Positions 16,954 through 25,802 of a DNA stretch of 64,000 nt are shown here, piece by piece. The stretch covers positions 1 to 64,000 of the forward strand of contig NZ_JAHKNG010000003.1 of the NCBI RefSeq assembly GCF_018860165.1, read 5' to 3'. The stretch comes from Paracoccus marinaquae (lineage in GTDB: Bacteria; Pseudomonadota; Alphaproteobacteria; Rhodobacterales; Rhodobacteraceae). The notes under the pieces are model-generated. The model did not search any database, was not told the origin of the DNA, and saw only the letters and a program-made list of their open reading frames with translations. Numbering within the stretch: position 1 is the first letter of the stretch; every line of letters begins with the position of its first letter. A program made the position numbers and the translations under genes.

Positions 16954-17505
16954 CTATTTTGGACCGCGTTTGGCCAGTATTCGCTGAAGCGTCCGGCGAT
17001 GCATATGCAGACGGCGCGCGGTTTCGCTGACATTTCGGTCGCATTGTTCGTAAACGCGCTGAATATGTTCCCAGCGGACGCGATCGGCCGACATCGGGTT
17101 TTCCGGCGGCGGCGGCAATAATTCGCCACCGGCAAGCAAGGCTGACGTCACGTCATTTGCATCGGCGGGCTTGGCCAGATAATCGGTGGCGCCCATCTTC
17201 ACCGCCGCGACGGCGGTGGCGATCGCGCCATAGCCGGTCAGGACGATGATCTTGGCGTCCTCACGGGCCTCGCGCAGCGTCTCGACCACGTCCAGCCCGT
17301 TGCCGTCCTCCAGCCGCAGGTCGATCACCGCATAGGCGGGCGCCTGTTCGGCGATCAGCCGCTTGGCCTCGGCGACGCTGAGCGCCGTGCGCAGCTGGAA
17401 GCCGCGCTTTTCCATCGCCCGTGCCAGCCGGGCGACAAATGTCTCGTCGTCATCCACCAGCAGCAGGGATGCGTCCGGTCCGATCTGCTCTCGTATCTCG
17501 TCCAT
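16954..17505 (-). CDS. regA: Redox response regulator RegA
   Basis: Global redox-responsive regulator (RegA/PrrA/ActR), 183 aa. The receiver domain has the acidic pair (VDDDETF) and phospho-acceptor Asp at residue 62 (VIDLRLEDG); the Thr and Lys of the switch are in VLTGYG and YLAKPAD. A Pro run (LLPPPPENP) links to the Fis-type HTH (RNVSETARRLHMHRRTLQRIL), near invariant in the family. It acts with RegB encoded divergently. It has the same relative position as in Rhodobacter: senC-regA-hvrA transcribed one way and regB the other. Confidence 0.93.
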   Translation of the reverse strand: MDEIREQIGPDASLLLVDDDETFVARLARAMEKRGFQLRTALSVAEAKRLIAEQAPAYAVIDLRLEDGNGLDVVETLREAREDAKIIVLTGYGAIATAVAAVKMGATDYLAKPADANDVTSALLAGGELLPPPPENPMSADRVRWEHIQRVYEQCDRNVSETARRLHMHRRTLQRILAKRGPK

Positions 17506-17574
17506 GGCTCGCCCTTTGTTGCCGAGGGTCTAACCATGTTGCAGCGCCAATACAATCGGCGCAATCCCAAGCGG

Positions 17575-18204
17575 TCAGCTTGCGGCATCGAGGAAGCAGC
17601 CGACCTTTCGCGCCATGTCCTCTGCCGGCGTGTCGCGCGGGAAGAACTCGGCGGTGGCGCCTCCGGCCATCACCAGAAAGGTGTTGGTCATGTGATCGAC
17701 CAGATAATACTGATCGTCCTCGGCGTCATTGGCCTTGTAATAGTTCCGCCAGCCCTTGTTGACGGCGGCAATCTCCTCGTCGCTGCCGGTCAGGCCGACA
17801 ATATCCTCGGAGAACTGTTCGCCAAAGGTCGTCAGGACCTCGGGCGTGTCACGGCGCGGATCCACGGTGACGAAGACCAGCTGGACCTCGCTGCCCTGCC
17901 CGGCCAGAAGCGCCTGCGCCTCGGCGTTGCGGGCGGTGTCCATCGGACAGACATCCGGGCAGAAGGTGTAACCGAAATAGAGCAGCGACGGCCGTGTGAA
18001 CACCTCGGCGGCGGTCACGCGGGCACCGTCCTGCCGGGTCAGCGTGAAATCGGTACCGAAGGCCTCCATCCCGCCCGCGACATTGCCGGTCCGGCATTGC
18101 GCGAAACGGTCGGCCTCCGATCTGCCCGACAGGTAGGCCCCGCCGGCAACAAGGATCGCAAGCGCGGCAACGGTTCCGACGATCAGCAGTTTATGATTGG
18201 TCAC
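17575..18204 (-). CDS. senC: SCO/SenC copper chaperone
   Basis: Periplasmic, membrane-anchored copper chaperone (SenC/PrrC) for cytochrome oxidase assembly, 209 aa. One N-terminal hydrophobic anchor (LLIVGTVAALAILVAGGAYL) leads into a thioredoxin fold with the copper-binding CPDVCP (Cys82, Cys86) and a distal His171 in YYLVDHMTNTF. This is the complete SCO metal site. PrrC is also linked to oxygen signalling to RegB in Rhodobacter. Normal length. It starts 90 bases from the divergent regB. Confidence 0.92.
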   Translation of the reverse strand: MTNHKLLIVGTVAALAILVAGGAYLSGRSEADRFAQCRTGNVAGGMEAFGTDFTLTRQDGARVTAAEVFTRPSLLYFGYTFCPDVCPMDTARNAEAQALLAGQGSEVQLVFVTVDPRRDTPEVLTTFGEQFSEDIVGLTGSDEEIAAVNKGWRNYYKANDAEDDQYYLVDHMTNTFLVMAGGATAEFFPRDTPAEDMARKVGCFLDAAS

Positions 18205-18294
18205 GGCACGTCCTTTCGCTGGAAAGCGCGCACATTGATCGCCGATCCGGTCGCGGGTATCAAGTCATGCGATGTCGCAGCCCGGGGGGCATGG

Positions 18295-19617
18295 ATGAAC
18301 ACGCAGAACGGGCAGGCCCCGCATTTCATCCTCGCCGAGGCACCGCAGGCCGAGCCGATCCGGACGCGGACCCTGGTGCAACTGCGCTGGATCGCCATCG
18401 GCGGCCAGATGGCAACCGTGATCGTCGCCTGGACGATGGGGATCGGCTTTGCCAAGGGGCCGGTCCTGCTGCTGATCGCCGCGGCGCTGGCGATGAACGT
18501 CTGGCTGTATCTGAACCCGCGCCGGCGCACCTCGCCGCGCGGCGCCGTGGGCCAGCTGACCTTCGACCTGATCCAGATCTCGGCGCTGGTCGCGCTGACC
18601 GGCGGCCTTTCCAATCCCTTCGCCCTGCTGATCCTGGCGCCCGTGACCGTCGCCGCAACGGCGCTGAATGCGCGGCAGACGGTGATGCTGGGGCTGGTTA
18701 CGGTGGCAATGATCTCGTTTGCGGGGCTGCTGGCGGTTCCGCTTTACGATTCGCAGGGCAACCTGCTGCGGCTGGCCCCGGTCCTGGCGCGCGGGCACTG
18801 GCTGGCGCTGGTGATCGGTGTCGCCTTCTTTGCCGGCTATGCCCATCGCGTGACCGCCGAACTGGCCGCAACCTCGAACGCGCTGTTCGCCACCCAGATG
18901 GCGCTGGCGCGCGAACAGCGCCTGCAGCATCTGGGCGGGGTCATCGCCGCAGCGGCGCATGAGATGGGCACGCCGCTTGCCACCATCAAGCTGATCGCCG
19001 CCGAACTCGCGGACGAACTGGCCGACCGGCCCGACCTGCGCGAGGATGCCGTCAGCCTGCGCCAGTCGGCGGATCGCTGCGCCACGATCCTGCGCAGCAT
19101 GGGTCGGGCCGGCAAGGATGACCTGCACCTGCGCGCGGCCCCCTTGCACGCCGTGCTTGAGGATGCGGCCAGCCCCCATGCCGATCGCGGCCCGCAGGTC
19201 GAGATCCTGGCCGAAGGGCCCAGCATCCGCCGCGATCCGGGCGTCATCCACGCGCTGCGCAACCTGATCCAGAATGCCGTCGATTTCGCCCATTCTCGCG
19301 TGGTGATCGAGGGCCGCAGGACCGCGGGCCAGCTGATCGTGACAATCCGCGATGACGGACCCGGCTATCCCGCCGCCCTGCTGGCGCGTATCGGCGACCC
19401 TTATCTGACCGGGCGCAAGGGCGGCGCCCAGCGCGAGGGTTACGAGGGCATGGGACTGGGCCTCTTCATCGCCAAGACGCTGCTCGAACGCTCGGGCGCG
19501 CGTCTTTCCTTCACCAATGGCGGGCCGGGGGCGATCGTCACCGTGCGCTGGCCTCTGGATCGCATCGCCGCGGACGGGCGCGCCGCACTTGGCAGCAATC
19601 CGCATCAGGAAACCTGA
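18295..19617 (+). CDS. regB: Redox sensor histidine kinase RegB
   Basis: Membrane histidine kinase of 440 aa that phosphorylates RegA when oxygen is low. Six hydrophobic segments span residues ~30-185; the quinone-site heptad GGLSNPF is at 103-109. The H-box (AAAAHEMGTPLATIKLI) places the phospho-His at 222. Cys262 (ADRCATILRSMGRAGKDD) corresponds to the redox-active Cys265 of R. capsulatus RegB. ATP-binding boxes follow (NLIQNAVDFA, DDGPGY, GMGLGLFIAKTL). The ATG at 18295 is chosen as the family N-terminus; the open frame is longer upstream because it overlaps senC in antisense. Confidence 0.93.
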   Translation: MNTQNGQAPHFILAEAPQAEPIRTRTLVQLRWIAIGGQMATVIVAWTMGIGFAKGPVLLLIAAALAMNVWLYLNPRRRTSPRGAVGQLTFDLIQISALVALTGGLSNPFALLILAPVTVAATALNARQTVMLGLVTVAMISFAGLLAVPLYDSQGNLLRLAPVLARGHWLALVIGVAFFAGYAHRVTAELAATSNALFATQMALAREQRLQHLGGVIAAAAHEMGTPLATIKLIAAELADELADRPDLREDAVSLRQSADRCATILRSMGRAGKDDLHLRAAPLHAVLEDAASPHADRGPQVEILAEGPSIRRDPGVIHALRNLIQNAVDFAHSRVVIEGRRTAGQLIVTIRDDGPGYPAALLARIGDPYLTGRKGGAQREGYEGMGLGLFIAKTLLERSGARLSFTNGGPGAIVTVRWPLDRIAADGRAALGSNPHQET

Positions 19618-19681
19618 AACCTTAACCTGTCGTTAAGGTCTTCCGCCCTAGGATCGGGCAAAATTCTGGAGGCAGAAACCT

Positions 19682-21283
19682 GTGGCGTTCGAGGGTGTGG
19701 AAGTCGCTGTGTTGTCCGTTCTGGCCGGAACGGTATCGGTGCTGCTGGCCGTGGCGGTGCTGCGCCTGCTTGATCGCCGGCCGACGGGTTCCGCGCGCCC
19801 GGGGCGCGGCGACCTGCTGGAGCCGCGGCTGCAGCCGATGGTGTTCCTGTTTCGGGATCGCAGGCTTGTCGACGCCACCCAGCCCGCACGAACGCTGCTG
19901 GGACGGATCCCGGCGCCCACGGACGAATGGGACCGGCTGCTGCAGTGGATCGGACCGCGCTTCCATGACGCGCCGGCCCGGCTGGATCAGATATCCCGGC
20001 TGGGCCGGATCGAACTGCTGGGCAATCAGGGAACCGGCAGCGCCACGCTGCGCCTGCTGGCCGAGGATCTGGGCGGCGGCATCCTGCGCCTCACCATCAC
20101 CGATCCCGAGGCCGAACAGGCCGGGCTTGTCGTCGATTCGATGTCGCAACAGGCGATGGAGGATGAACTGGACCTGCTGCGCCGGGCGCTGGACCAGACC
20201 CCGATGCTGGTCTGGCGGCAGGATGCCGAGGACCGCGTGACCTGGGCCAACGCCGCCTATCTGCGCCGCGCCGAGGCGCTGTCGGACGGCCCGCTGGGCT
20301 GGCCCCTGCCCCGGCTGCTGGATTCGCCCAAGCCCGTGCCCGGCGCGGGCACGACGACCCGGCGGGCGCGGCTGGACAGCCAGGGCGTCATCTCGTGGTA
20401 CGACTGCCACAGCCACGGCATGGGCGACCAGGAGATGATGTTCGCCGTCCCTGCCGATGCCGCCGTGCGCGCCGAACGCAGCCTGCGCGAATTCGTGCAG
20501 ACACTGACCAAGACATTCGCCGACCTGCCGATCGGGCTGGCGATCTTCGACCGGCAGCGCAACCTGCAACTGTTCAACCCGGCTCTGATCGACCTGACCG
20601 GCCTGCCAACGGGCTTTCTGACCGCGCGGCCGACGCTGTTCGACCTGCTGGACAAGCTGCGCGAATTGCGGATGGTGCCCGAGCCGAAGGACTTCCGCAG
20701 CTGGCGCCAGCAGATGAACAATCTGGAAAGCGCCGCCGCGACCGGACATCACGTCGAGACCTGGTCCCTGCCCGGCGGCCAGACCTACCGCGTCACCGGC
20801 CGGCCCCATCCCGACGGCGCGGTGGCCTTCCTCTTCGAGGACATCACCTCGGAGATTTCGTTGACCCGCAAGTTCCGGGCCGACCTGCTGCTGGGCTCGC
20901 ATGTCCTCGACGGGATCGAGGACGCGCTTGTCGTCTTTGCCCCGAACGGCAAGCTGCTGGTCCGAAACCGCTCCTACGGCCAGTTGTGGGGCGACGAGGG
21001 CGAGACGCTTGCCGACGCCCTGGCAGCCTGGGAGGATCGCGTCGAGGCCGGCCCGGGCCTTGCGGCGCTGCGCGCGAGGCTGACCGAAAAACACGAGGGC
21101 CGGGGCGACAACGGCGTCATGGCGGGTCCGTCAGGCCAGCTTCTGGGCTGGAGCGTGACCGGCCTTGCCGGTGGTCGGCAGATGCTGCGGTTCCGGGCGT
21201 CGGAACTGGGCCAGTTGACGAAGGATGCGGAACCCGCCGACGCCGACCGCATCGACCTCGCCGGCGCCGTCGGCGCGAAATGA
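19682..21283 (+). CDS. PAS-domain sensory protein without output domain
   Basis: 533 aa with a GTG start preceded by GGAGG. One N-terminal membrane helix (VAVLSVLAGTVSVLLAVAVLRLL) leads to at least three PAS-like regions: residues ~165-250 (LRRALDQTPMLVWRQDAEDRVTWANAAYLR), ~295-380 (FADLPIGLAIFDRQRNLQLFNPALIDLTGL) and ~425-510 (VLDGIEDALVVFAPNGKLLVRNRSYGQLWG). No histidine kinase, GGDEF or other output domain follows. It starts 64 bases after regB on the same strand and could modulate a partner kinase. The stop codon is 40 bases from convergent tamB. Confidence 0.75.
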   Translation: MAFEGVEVAVLSVLAGTVSVLLAVAVLRLLDRRPTGSARPGRGDLLEPRLQPMVFLFRDRRLVDATQPARTLLGRIPAPTDEWDRLLQWIGPRFHDAPARLDQISRLGRIELLGNQGTGSATLRLLAEDLGGGILRLTITDPEAEQAGLVVDSMSQQAMEDELDLLRRALDQTPMLVWRQDAEDRVTWANAAYLRRAEALSDGPLGWPLPRLLDSPKPVPGAGTTTRRARLDSQGVISWYDCHSHGMGDQEMMFAVPADAAVRAERSLREFVQTLTKTFADLPIGLAIFDRQRNLQLFNPALIDLTGLPTGFLTARPTLFDLLDKLRELRMVPEPKDFRSWRQQMNNLESAAATGHHVETWSLPGGQTYRVTGRPHPDGAVAFLFEDITSEISLTRKFRADLLLGSHVLDGIEDALVVFAPNGKLLVRNRSYGQLWGDEGETLADALAAWEDRVEAGPGLAALRARLTEKHEGRGDNGVMAGPSGQLLGWSVTGLAGGRQMLRFRASELGQLTKDAEPADADRIDLAGAVGAK

Positions 21284-21305
21284 CCGACACCGCCGACAGG
21301 GCCGC

Positions 21306-21323
21306 GCCTGCCTGTGGGCAGGC
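21306..21323. terminator. Bidirectional hairpin terminator between the PAS gene and tamB
   Basis: Perfect 7-bp stem GCCTGCC / GGCAGGC with TGTG loop, in the 40-base gap between two convergent genes and directly abutting the tamB stop codon. Confidence 0.55.
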
Positions 21324-24300
21324 TCAGTAGTCGCGCTCGAAATAGATCCCCAGCGTGCTTTCCCCTTCGCTGTCGACCGATCCCCGCGCCCGCAGCGTTT
21401 CCGAGATATCGAGGTTCAGGTTCAGTTCGGTCTTGCCGCTGTCGCCGACCGAAATGTCGGTATAGATGTTGTCGGTCAGGTATTTCCCGGCCCGCACCTC
21501 GACATTTCCCTCATCGTCCGTCTGCAGGTCCAGATCGTCCAGCCCGACCTGATTTCGCAGCCGGCTCACGATGCCTTCGCCGCCACGACCGGCCAGAACG
21601 GCCAGGGCATTGGCCAGCTGCGCCGCCTGAAGCGGGCTGATATTGTCGAGGCCGCGTCCGAACAGAAGCTGCGACAGAACCTCTTCCTCGGGCAGTTCCG
21701 GCGAGGATTCAAAGCTGATATCGGGATCGCGCGCCTCGCCATCGACGATGATCCGCGTGGTGATGCCATCCTGCGAGGTCGCCGCCACGAGGCGGATCAC
21801 CGGGATCATGCTGCCCTGCAGTTCGACCAGACCCTCGGACAGTTCGAACCGCTTGCCCAGCAGATCGACCCGGCCCCGGATCAGCTGCAGATGGCCGATC
21901 GGGACGGCATCCCGGGTCGTGCCGCGAACCTGCAGGCTGCCGCCCATCTCGGCATCGACGCCGCGGCCGCGGATGAACACCTGGTTTGGGGCGTTGATGA
22001 CCAGATCCAGCCGTGGCGGATTGGCGGGCGGGGTTGCCGCCGGCCCGGCCATGCCGGCATCGCGCGAGGCGGCGCTGAGATATTCCTCAAGCCCCGCCTT
22101 GGCGCGGGTCGCGCGCACCGGGCGGGTATCCCCGACATGCTTGATGTCGGGAATCGCCTTGGCACCGCCCAGCCCGGTCGAGGGGATGCGAAGTTCGGTC
22201 TCACCCAGATCGACGCGGCCGGCGATCAGCGGACCATCCGCAAAGCTGCCCGAGAAACGCACATCGGCATTGATGACCGTCTGATAAAGGTTCGGGTCGC
22301 GCGCCACGACACCGTCCAGTTGCACGTCCAGATCGGCACTGCCGGCGCCCAGATCGACCGGCCCGACGATCAGGATGCGCCCGCCCGCCCCGACATTGGC
22401 GGCGCCGTCGATCGCGATCCGGCCGTTCTGGAACCCGGCCGTCACGTTCATCTGTTCCAGTCGCAACCCCAGCCCGGGCTCGGCCAGTTCCCCGCCCTCG
22501 AGGACCAGGCTACCGCCAAGCGCCTGCAGCGACGGAGCCCCGGAGAGGCGCAGATCCAGACGCAGCGGCCCCTCGATATTGCGGGTGCGGATGAACCCAT
22601 TGGCCAGCGAGGCATTGCTGGTGCCGGTGATCGACAGGTCGGTCGTGGAAAAATCCCGTGCCGCCGAGCCGGAAATCCGGACATCGGTCGTGCCCGGCGC
22701 GGTCGCACCCAGATCGACGATGATGCTGGACCCGCTTTCACGGATGGTGCCGCGGACCTCTACCGGGCCCGGCAGCTGCGGCTGGATCAGGGCCAGATCG
22801 ACAAGCCGGGCATCCACGTTCAACCCCGCCGCGCTGTCGCCGCTGGCATCGACCTGAAGCTGCGGGTTGCGCAGATCAAGACGTTGCAGGGATATTCCGT
22901 CAGGCGATTGCGTCGCGGCAATGTCAAAGCTGGTCTGGCCCCGCAACAGCGGATCGACGCGGGGCTGTCCCAGCGACAGGCCGCTGGCGCTGCCGGTCGC
23001 GGTGATCCGGCGACGGCTGCCTTCCTCGGTCACCCGGGCATCGCTGGTCAGCGAACCGCTGATGCCATTGCCCAGAAAGCGCAGGTCGCCCGCGTTCAGA
23101 CGGGCGCTGAGATCGGTCTGCCCGCCGCCGACCCTGCCGGTGGCCGCCGCGTTCAGGCGCGCATTCTCGACCTGCGCCTGTTCGATCTGGAACACGCCCT
23201 CGCGTTCGGTCCCCGACACGGCCAGCCGGGTTTCGCCGGCCAGCGCGCCATCGACCTGGGCCTGCCCGAAGGCAAGGTCATGCCCGGTTCCCGTCAGATC
23301 CAGGCGGCGCACGCCGTCACCGGCCTCGCGGAAGCTGCCGTCGATATCCAGGGATCCGCGCCAGCCAGCGCCCAGCGATGCCAGCGACCGCGCATCGATC
23401 TGTGCCGTCACATCGGTGACGCCCTCGCCATAGACACCGGCGGCCGTCGCGCTGATCTGTTCATTCACCAGCCGGACATCGCGCAGCGTCACCACGCCGC
23501 CCTTTTCCTCGGCCAGAACCTTCAGCGTGGTGCTGCCGGTCAGGGCGCCATCGACATTCTGCTGGCCCAGGCTCAGATCCTGGCCGGTGCCGTCCAGATC
23601 GATGAAGCGGGTGCCGTCCTCCTCGCTGAGTCTGGCCCGGGCCGCGAGATCGCCCGACCAGCCCGCCTTCAGCGCGCTCAGGTCGGTGATCTCGAAATCC
23701 GCCACCGCGTCCAGCGCCCCCGGGGCGAAGCTGCCCTCGGCCTCGGCCCGCAATTGCGGGTTCGACAACTGGAAGGTCTCGACCTGATAGCCGCCCTCCG
23801 CCTCGCCCGCGACCAGCGCCAGACTGGTGCGCCCCTGCAAGGCGCCGTCCAGCGCCTCGATGCCGATCCGCAGATCGCTGGCCTCGCCGCTGACCGACAG
23901 GCGGCGCTGACCCGTGGCGCCGCTCAGCTTGGCCTCGGCCTCAAGCCCGCCCGAGAAATCCGGGTCCGCCGCCTGCAGCGACGGCATCGAGATCTGCGCG
24001 GTCACATCGCTGGACAGGCTGTTCAGATAGCCCTGCGCCTCAGCCGTCAGGCCCTGCGCATTCACCGTCAGTTCTTCCAGCTCGATGCCGGTTTCGTCGC
24101 GCCGCGCCCGCAGCGCGATGCGGGACTCGCCGCTCAGCATCCGGTCAAGCTGGTCCTGATCCAGCGAGATATCGGTGCCGCGTATCTGCGCATCAAGATC
24201 GAAGCTGCGATTGAGGACACGGTAATAGCCGGTCATCGCCGCGTCCGCGCGACCCGAGACCGGACGCCCCGCCAAAGTCGAGACGCGGGCCAGATCCTGA

Positions 24301-25802
24301 TATTGCGCGTCGATATCGGCCGAGACGAGGAAACCGCCCGACAGGCCGGTGACAAGGAAATAGCCCGACAGGCCGTAATCGGCGCCGTTCACCGTCAGGT
24401 CCGAGATCTCGACGGCCTGACCGGGCGAGAACTGGAACTGCGCCCGGCCCGTGACCTCCTCGCCCACGGCCTGCGCCACGCCCGGATCGTCGAAAGCCAG
24501 TTGCCGGCCGCCGAAATCGATCCCGCCGGTCACCGTGGACAGCGCGCTGCCATTCAGCACCACCTCGCCCGCGCCGTCCAGCGTCAGCGCACCGATCAGC
24601 AGATCGCCCTGATCCAGTTGGCCGATGCGCCCGGTCAGCGTCCAGCCCTGCCCCTGCGCCGCATCATATTGCAGATCCAGCAGGCCGGCCTCGACGGTGG
24701 TGCTGCCCGCGCCGAAGGGCAAGGTGACCGGAAGCTGTGTCGCGCCGGCATCGCGGCCCAGTGCGATCCGCAACTCGGCGCTTTCCGGGGCGTTCTGCGC
24801 GTTCAGCGCCAGCGCCCCGGTCACCGACAGCGCCTCGGTGTCAAGGTCCAGTTCGGGAATGTCCAGCCGTCCGTCCTCGCCGCGCCAGCCATTGGCCGCC
24901 AGCCGGGTTTCCGTGCCGAAAAAGGCGCGGTTCTCGGGCGGCAGCAGCGCCGCGACATCGCCGCCAAGATCGACCCGGAAGGCCGTCCCCGCCGAGCCGT
25001 CCGGCCCCGGCGCCCCATTGGCGCCGACCTGACCGGTCACGCGGGGCTGGCCGTCGGTCGCCAGCCGGATATCGGCGGTGAACTCGGTGATCACGCCCTC
25101 GCCGCTGATCTGGGCGTTGACCGAAGGCCGGCCATAGAGATCGACCATATTGACCAGCAGGCCATCGGCGGCCTCGTCAAGGCCGAGGTTGATCCGCAAC
25201 GCCTTGGTTTCATTTGAATAGCCCGCGTCCAGAACAAACTCTCCGCGGGGTCCGTCGAGACGGTCGATGGTCAGCTGCGCCGCACCCTCGCCATCGGCAA
25301 GGCTCATGCTGCCCTGCATCGAGATCGCGGCGGCCATGCCGATCACCGGCTCGCCGATCTCGACCCGCTGCACATCGATCTTCTCGATCTCCAGCGAGAC
25401 CGGCAGATCCGGCAGCGCGAATTCGGTGGCTTCCGCCTTTGGTGCGTCTTCGCCGCCGCCCGACAGACGGGGAAGAAGGACGCGCGCCGCCGACAGTTCA
25501 TCGATATCGACGCGCCCGCGCAGCAGCGCCGCGCGATGCCACTGGATGGCGCCATCCTCCAGCGTCAGCCAGGTGCCGTCGGCATCGGCTATGGTGATCT
25601 GGCGGAAGGTCGCGCGCGAGGACAGCGCGCCGTCGAAGCCCTGAATGCTGACCTGACGGCCATCGCCGGAAAGGTTGCGCTCCAAGAGCCGGGTCAGAAA
25701 GCCGCGATCATCCTCGACCTCCTCGGACAGTTCGGCCGCGCTTTGCGCCAGAACGATGAGCGGAAACAGGATCGCGGCGAGGATCAGCCATGTCTTGCGC
25801 AT
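21324..25802 (-). CDS. tamB: Translocation and assembly module protein TamB
   Basis: Very large periplasm-spanning protein, 1492 aa, anchored by an N-terminal helix (MRKTWLILAAILFPLIVLAQ). The body is beta-rich and repetitive (many AxITDLS / LxLGQxxVDGAL-type units), with a C-terminal DUF490 domain (INAPNQVFIRGRGVDAEMGG; VEVRAGKYLTDNIYTDISVG). It works with TamA in outer-membrane protein insertion; TamB-like proteins are also implicated in lipid transport to the outer membrane. The ATG at 25802 overlaps the tamA stop by one base (TGATG), so the pair is coupled. Confidence 0.93.
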   Translation of the reverse strand: MRKTWLILAAILFPLIVLAQSAAELSEEVEDDRGFLTRLLERNLSGDGRQVSIQGFDGALSSRATFRQITIADADGTWLTLEDGAIQWHRAALLRGRVDIDELSAARVLLPRLSGGGEDAPKAEATEFALPDLPVSLEIEKIDVQRVEIGEPVIGMAAAISMQGSMSLADGEGAAQLTIDRLDGPRGEFVLDAGYSNETKALRINLGLDEAADGLLVNMVDLYGRPSVNAQISGEGVITEFTADIRLATDGQPRVTGQVGANGAPGPDGSAGTAFRVDLGGDVAALLPPENRAFFGTETRLAANGWRGEDGRLDIPELDLDTEALSVTGALALNAQNAPESAELRIALGRDAGATQLPVTLPFGAGSTTVEAGLLDLQYDAAQGQGWTLTGRIGQLDQGDLLIGALTLDGAGEVVLNGSALSTVTGGIDFGGRQLAFDDPGVAQAVGEEVTGRAQFQFSPGQAVEISDLTVNGADYGLSGYFLVTGLSGGFLVSADIDAQYQDLARVSTLAGRPVSGRADAAMTGYYRVLNRSFDLDAQIRGTDISLDQDQLDRMLSGESRIALRARRDETGIELEELTVNAQGLTAEAQGYLNSLSSDVTAQISMPSLQAADPDFSGGLEAEAKLSGATGQRRLSVSGEASDLRIGIEALDGALQGRTSLALVAGEAEGGYQVETFQLSNPQLRAEAEGSFAPGALDAVADFEITDLSALKAGWSGDLAARARLSEEDGTRFIDLDGTGQDLSLGQQNVDGALTGSTTLKVLAEEKGGVVTLRDVRLVNEQISATAAGVYGEGVTDVTAQIDARSLASLGAGWRGSLDIDGSFREAGDGVRRLDLTGTGHDLAFGQAQVDGALAGETRLAVSGTEREGVFQIEQAQVENARLNAAATGRVGGGQTDLSARLNAGDLRFLGNGISGSLTSDARVTEEGSRRRITATGSASGLSLGQPRVDPLLRGQTSFDIAATQSPDGISLQRLDLRNPQLQVDASGDSAAGLNVDARLVDLALIQPQLPGPVEVRGTIRESGSSIIVDLGATAPGTTDVRISGSAARDFSTTDLSITGTSNASLANGFIRTRNIEGPLRLDLRLSGAPSLQALGGSLVLEGGELAEPGLGLRLEQMNVTAGFQNGRIAIDGAANVGAGGRILIVGPVDLGAGSADLDVQLDGVVARDPNLYQTVINADVRFSGSFADGPLIAGRVDLGETELRIPSTGLGGAKAIPDIKHVGDTRPVRATRAKAGLEEYLSAASRDAGMAGPAATPPANPPRLDLVINAPNQVFIRGRGVDAEMGGSLQVRGTTRDAVPIGHLQLIRGRVDLLGKRFELSEGLVELQGSMIPVIRLVAATSQDGITTRIIVDGEARDPDISFESSPELPEEEVLSQLLFGRGLDNISPLQAAQLANALAVLAGRGGEGIVSRLRNQVGLDDLDLQTDDEGNVEVRAGKYLTDNIYTDISVGDSGKTELNLNLDISETLRARGSVDSEGESTLGIYFERDY

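Noticed and set aside
21225..25217. 1330-codon rightward open frame opposite tamB
   Set aside because: It is antisense to TamB, rich in Arg/Ala/Gln without domains; long antisense frames are common in high-GC genes.
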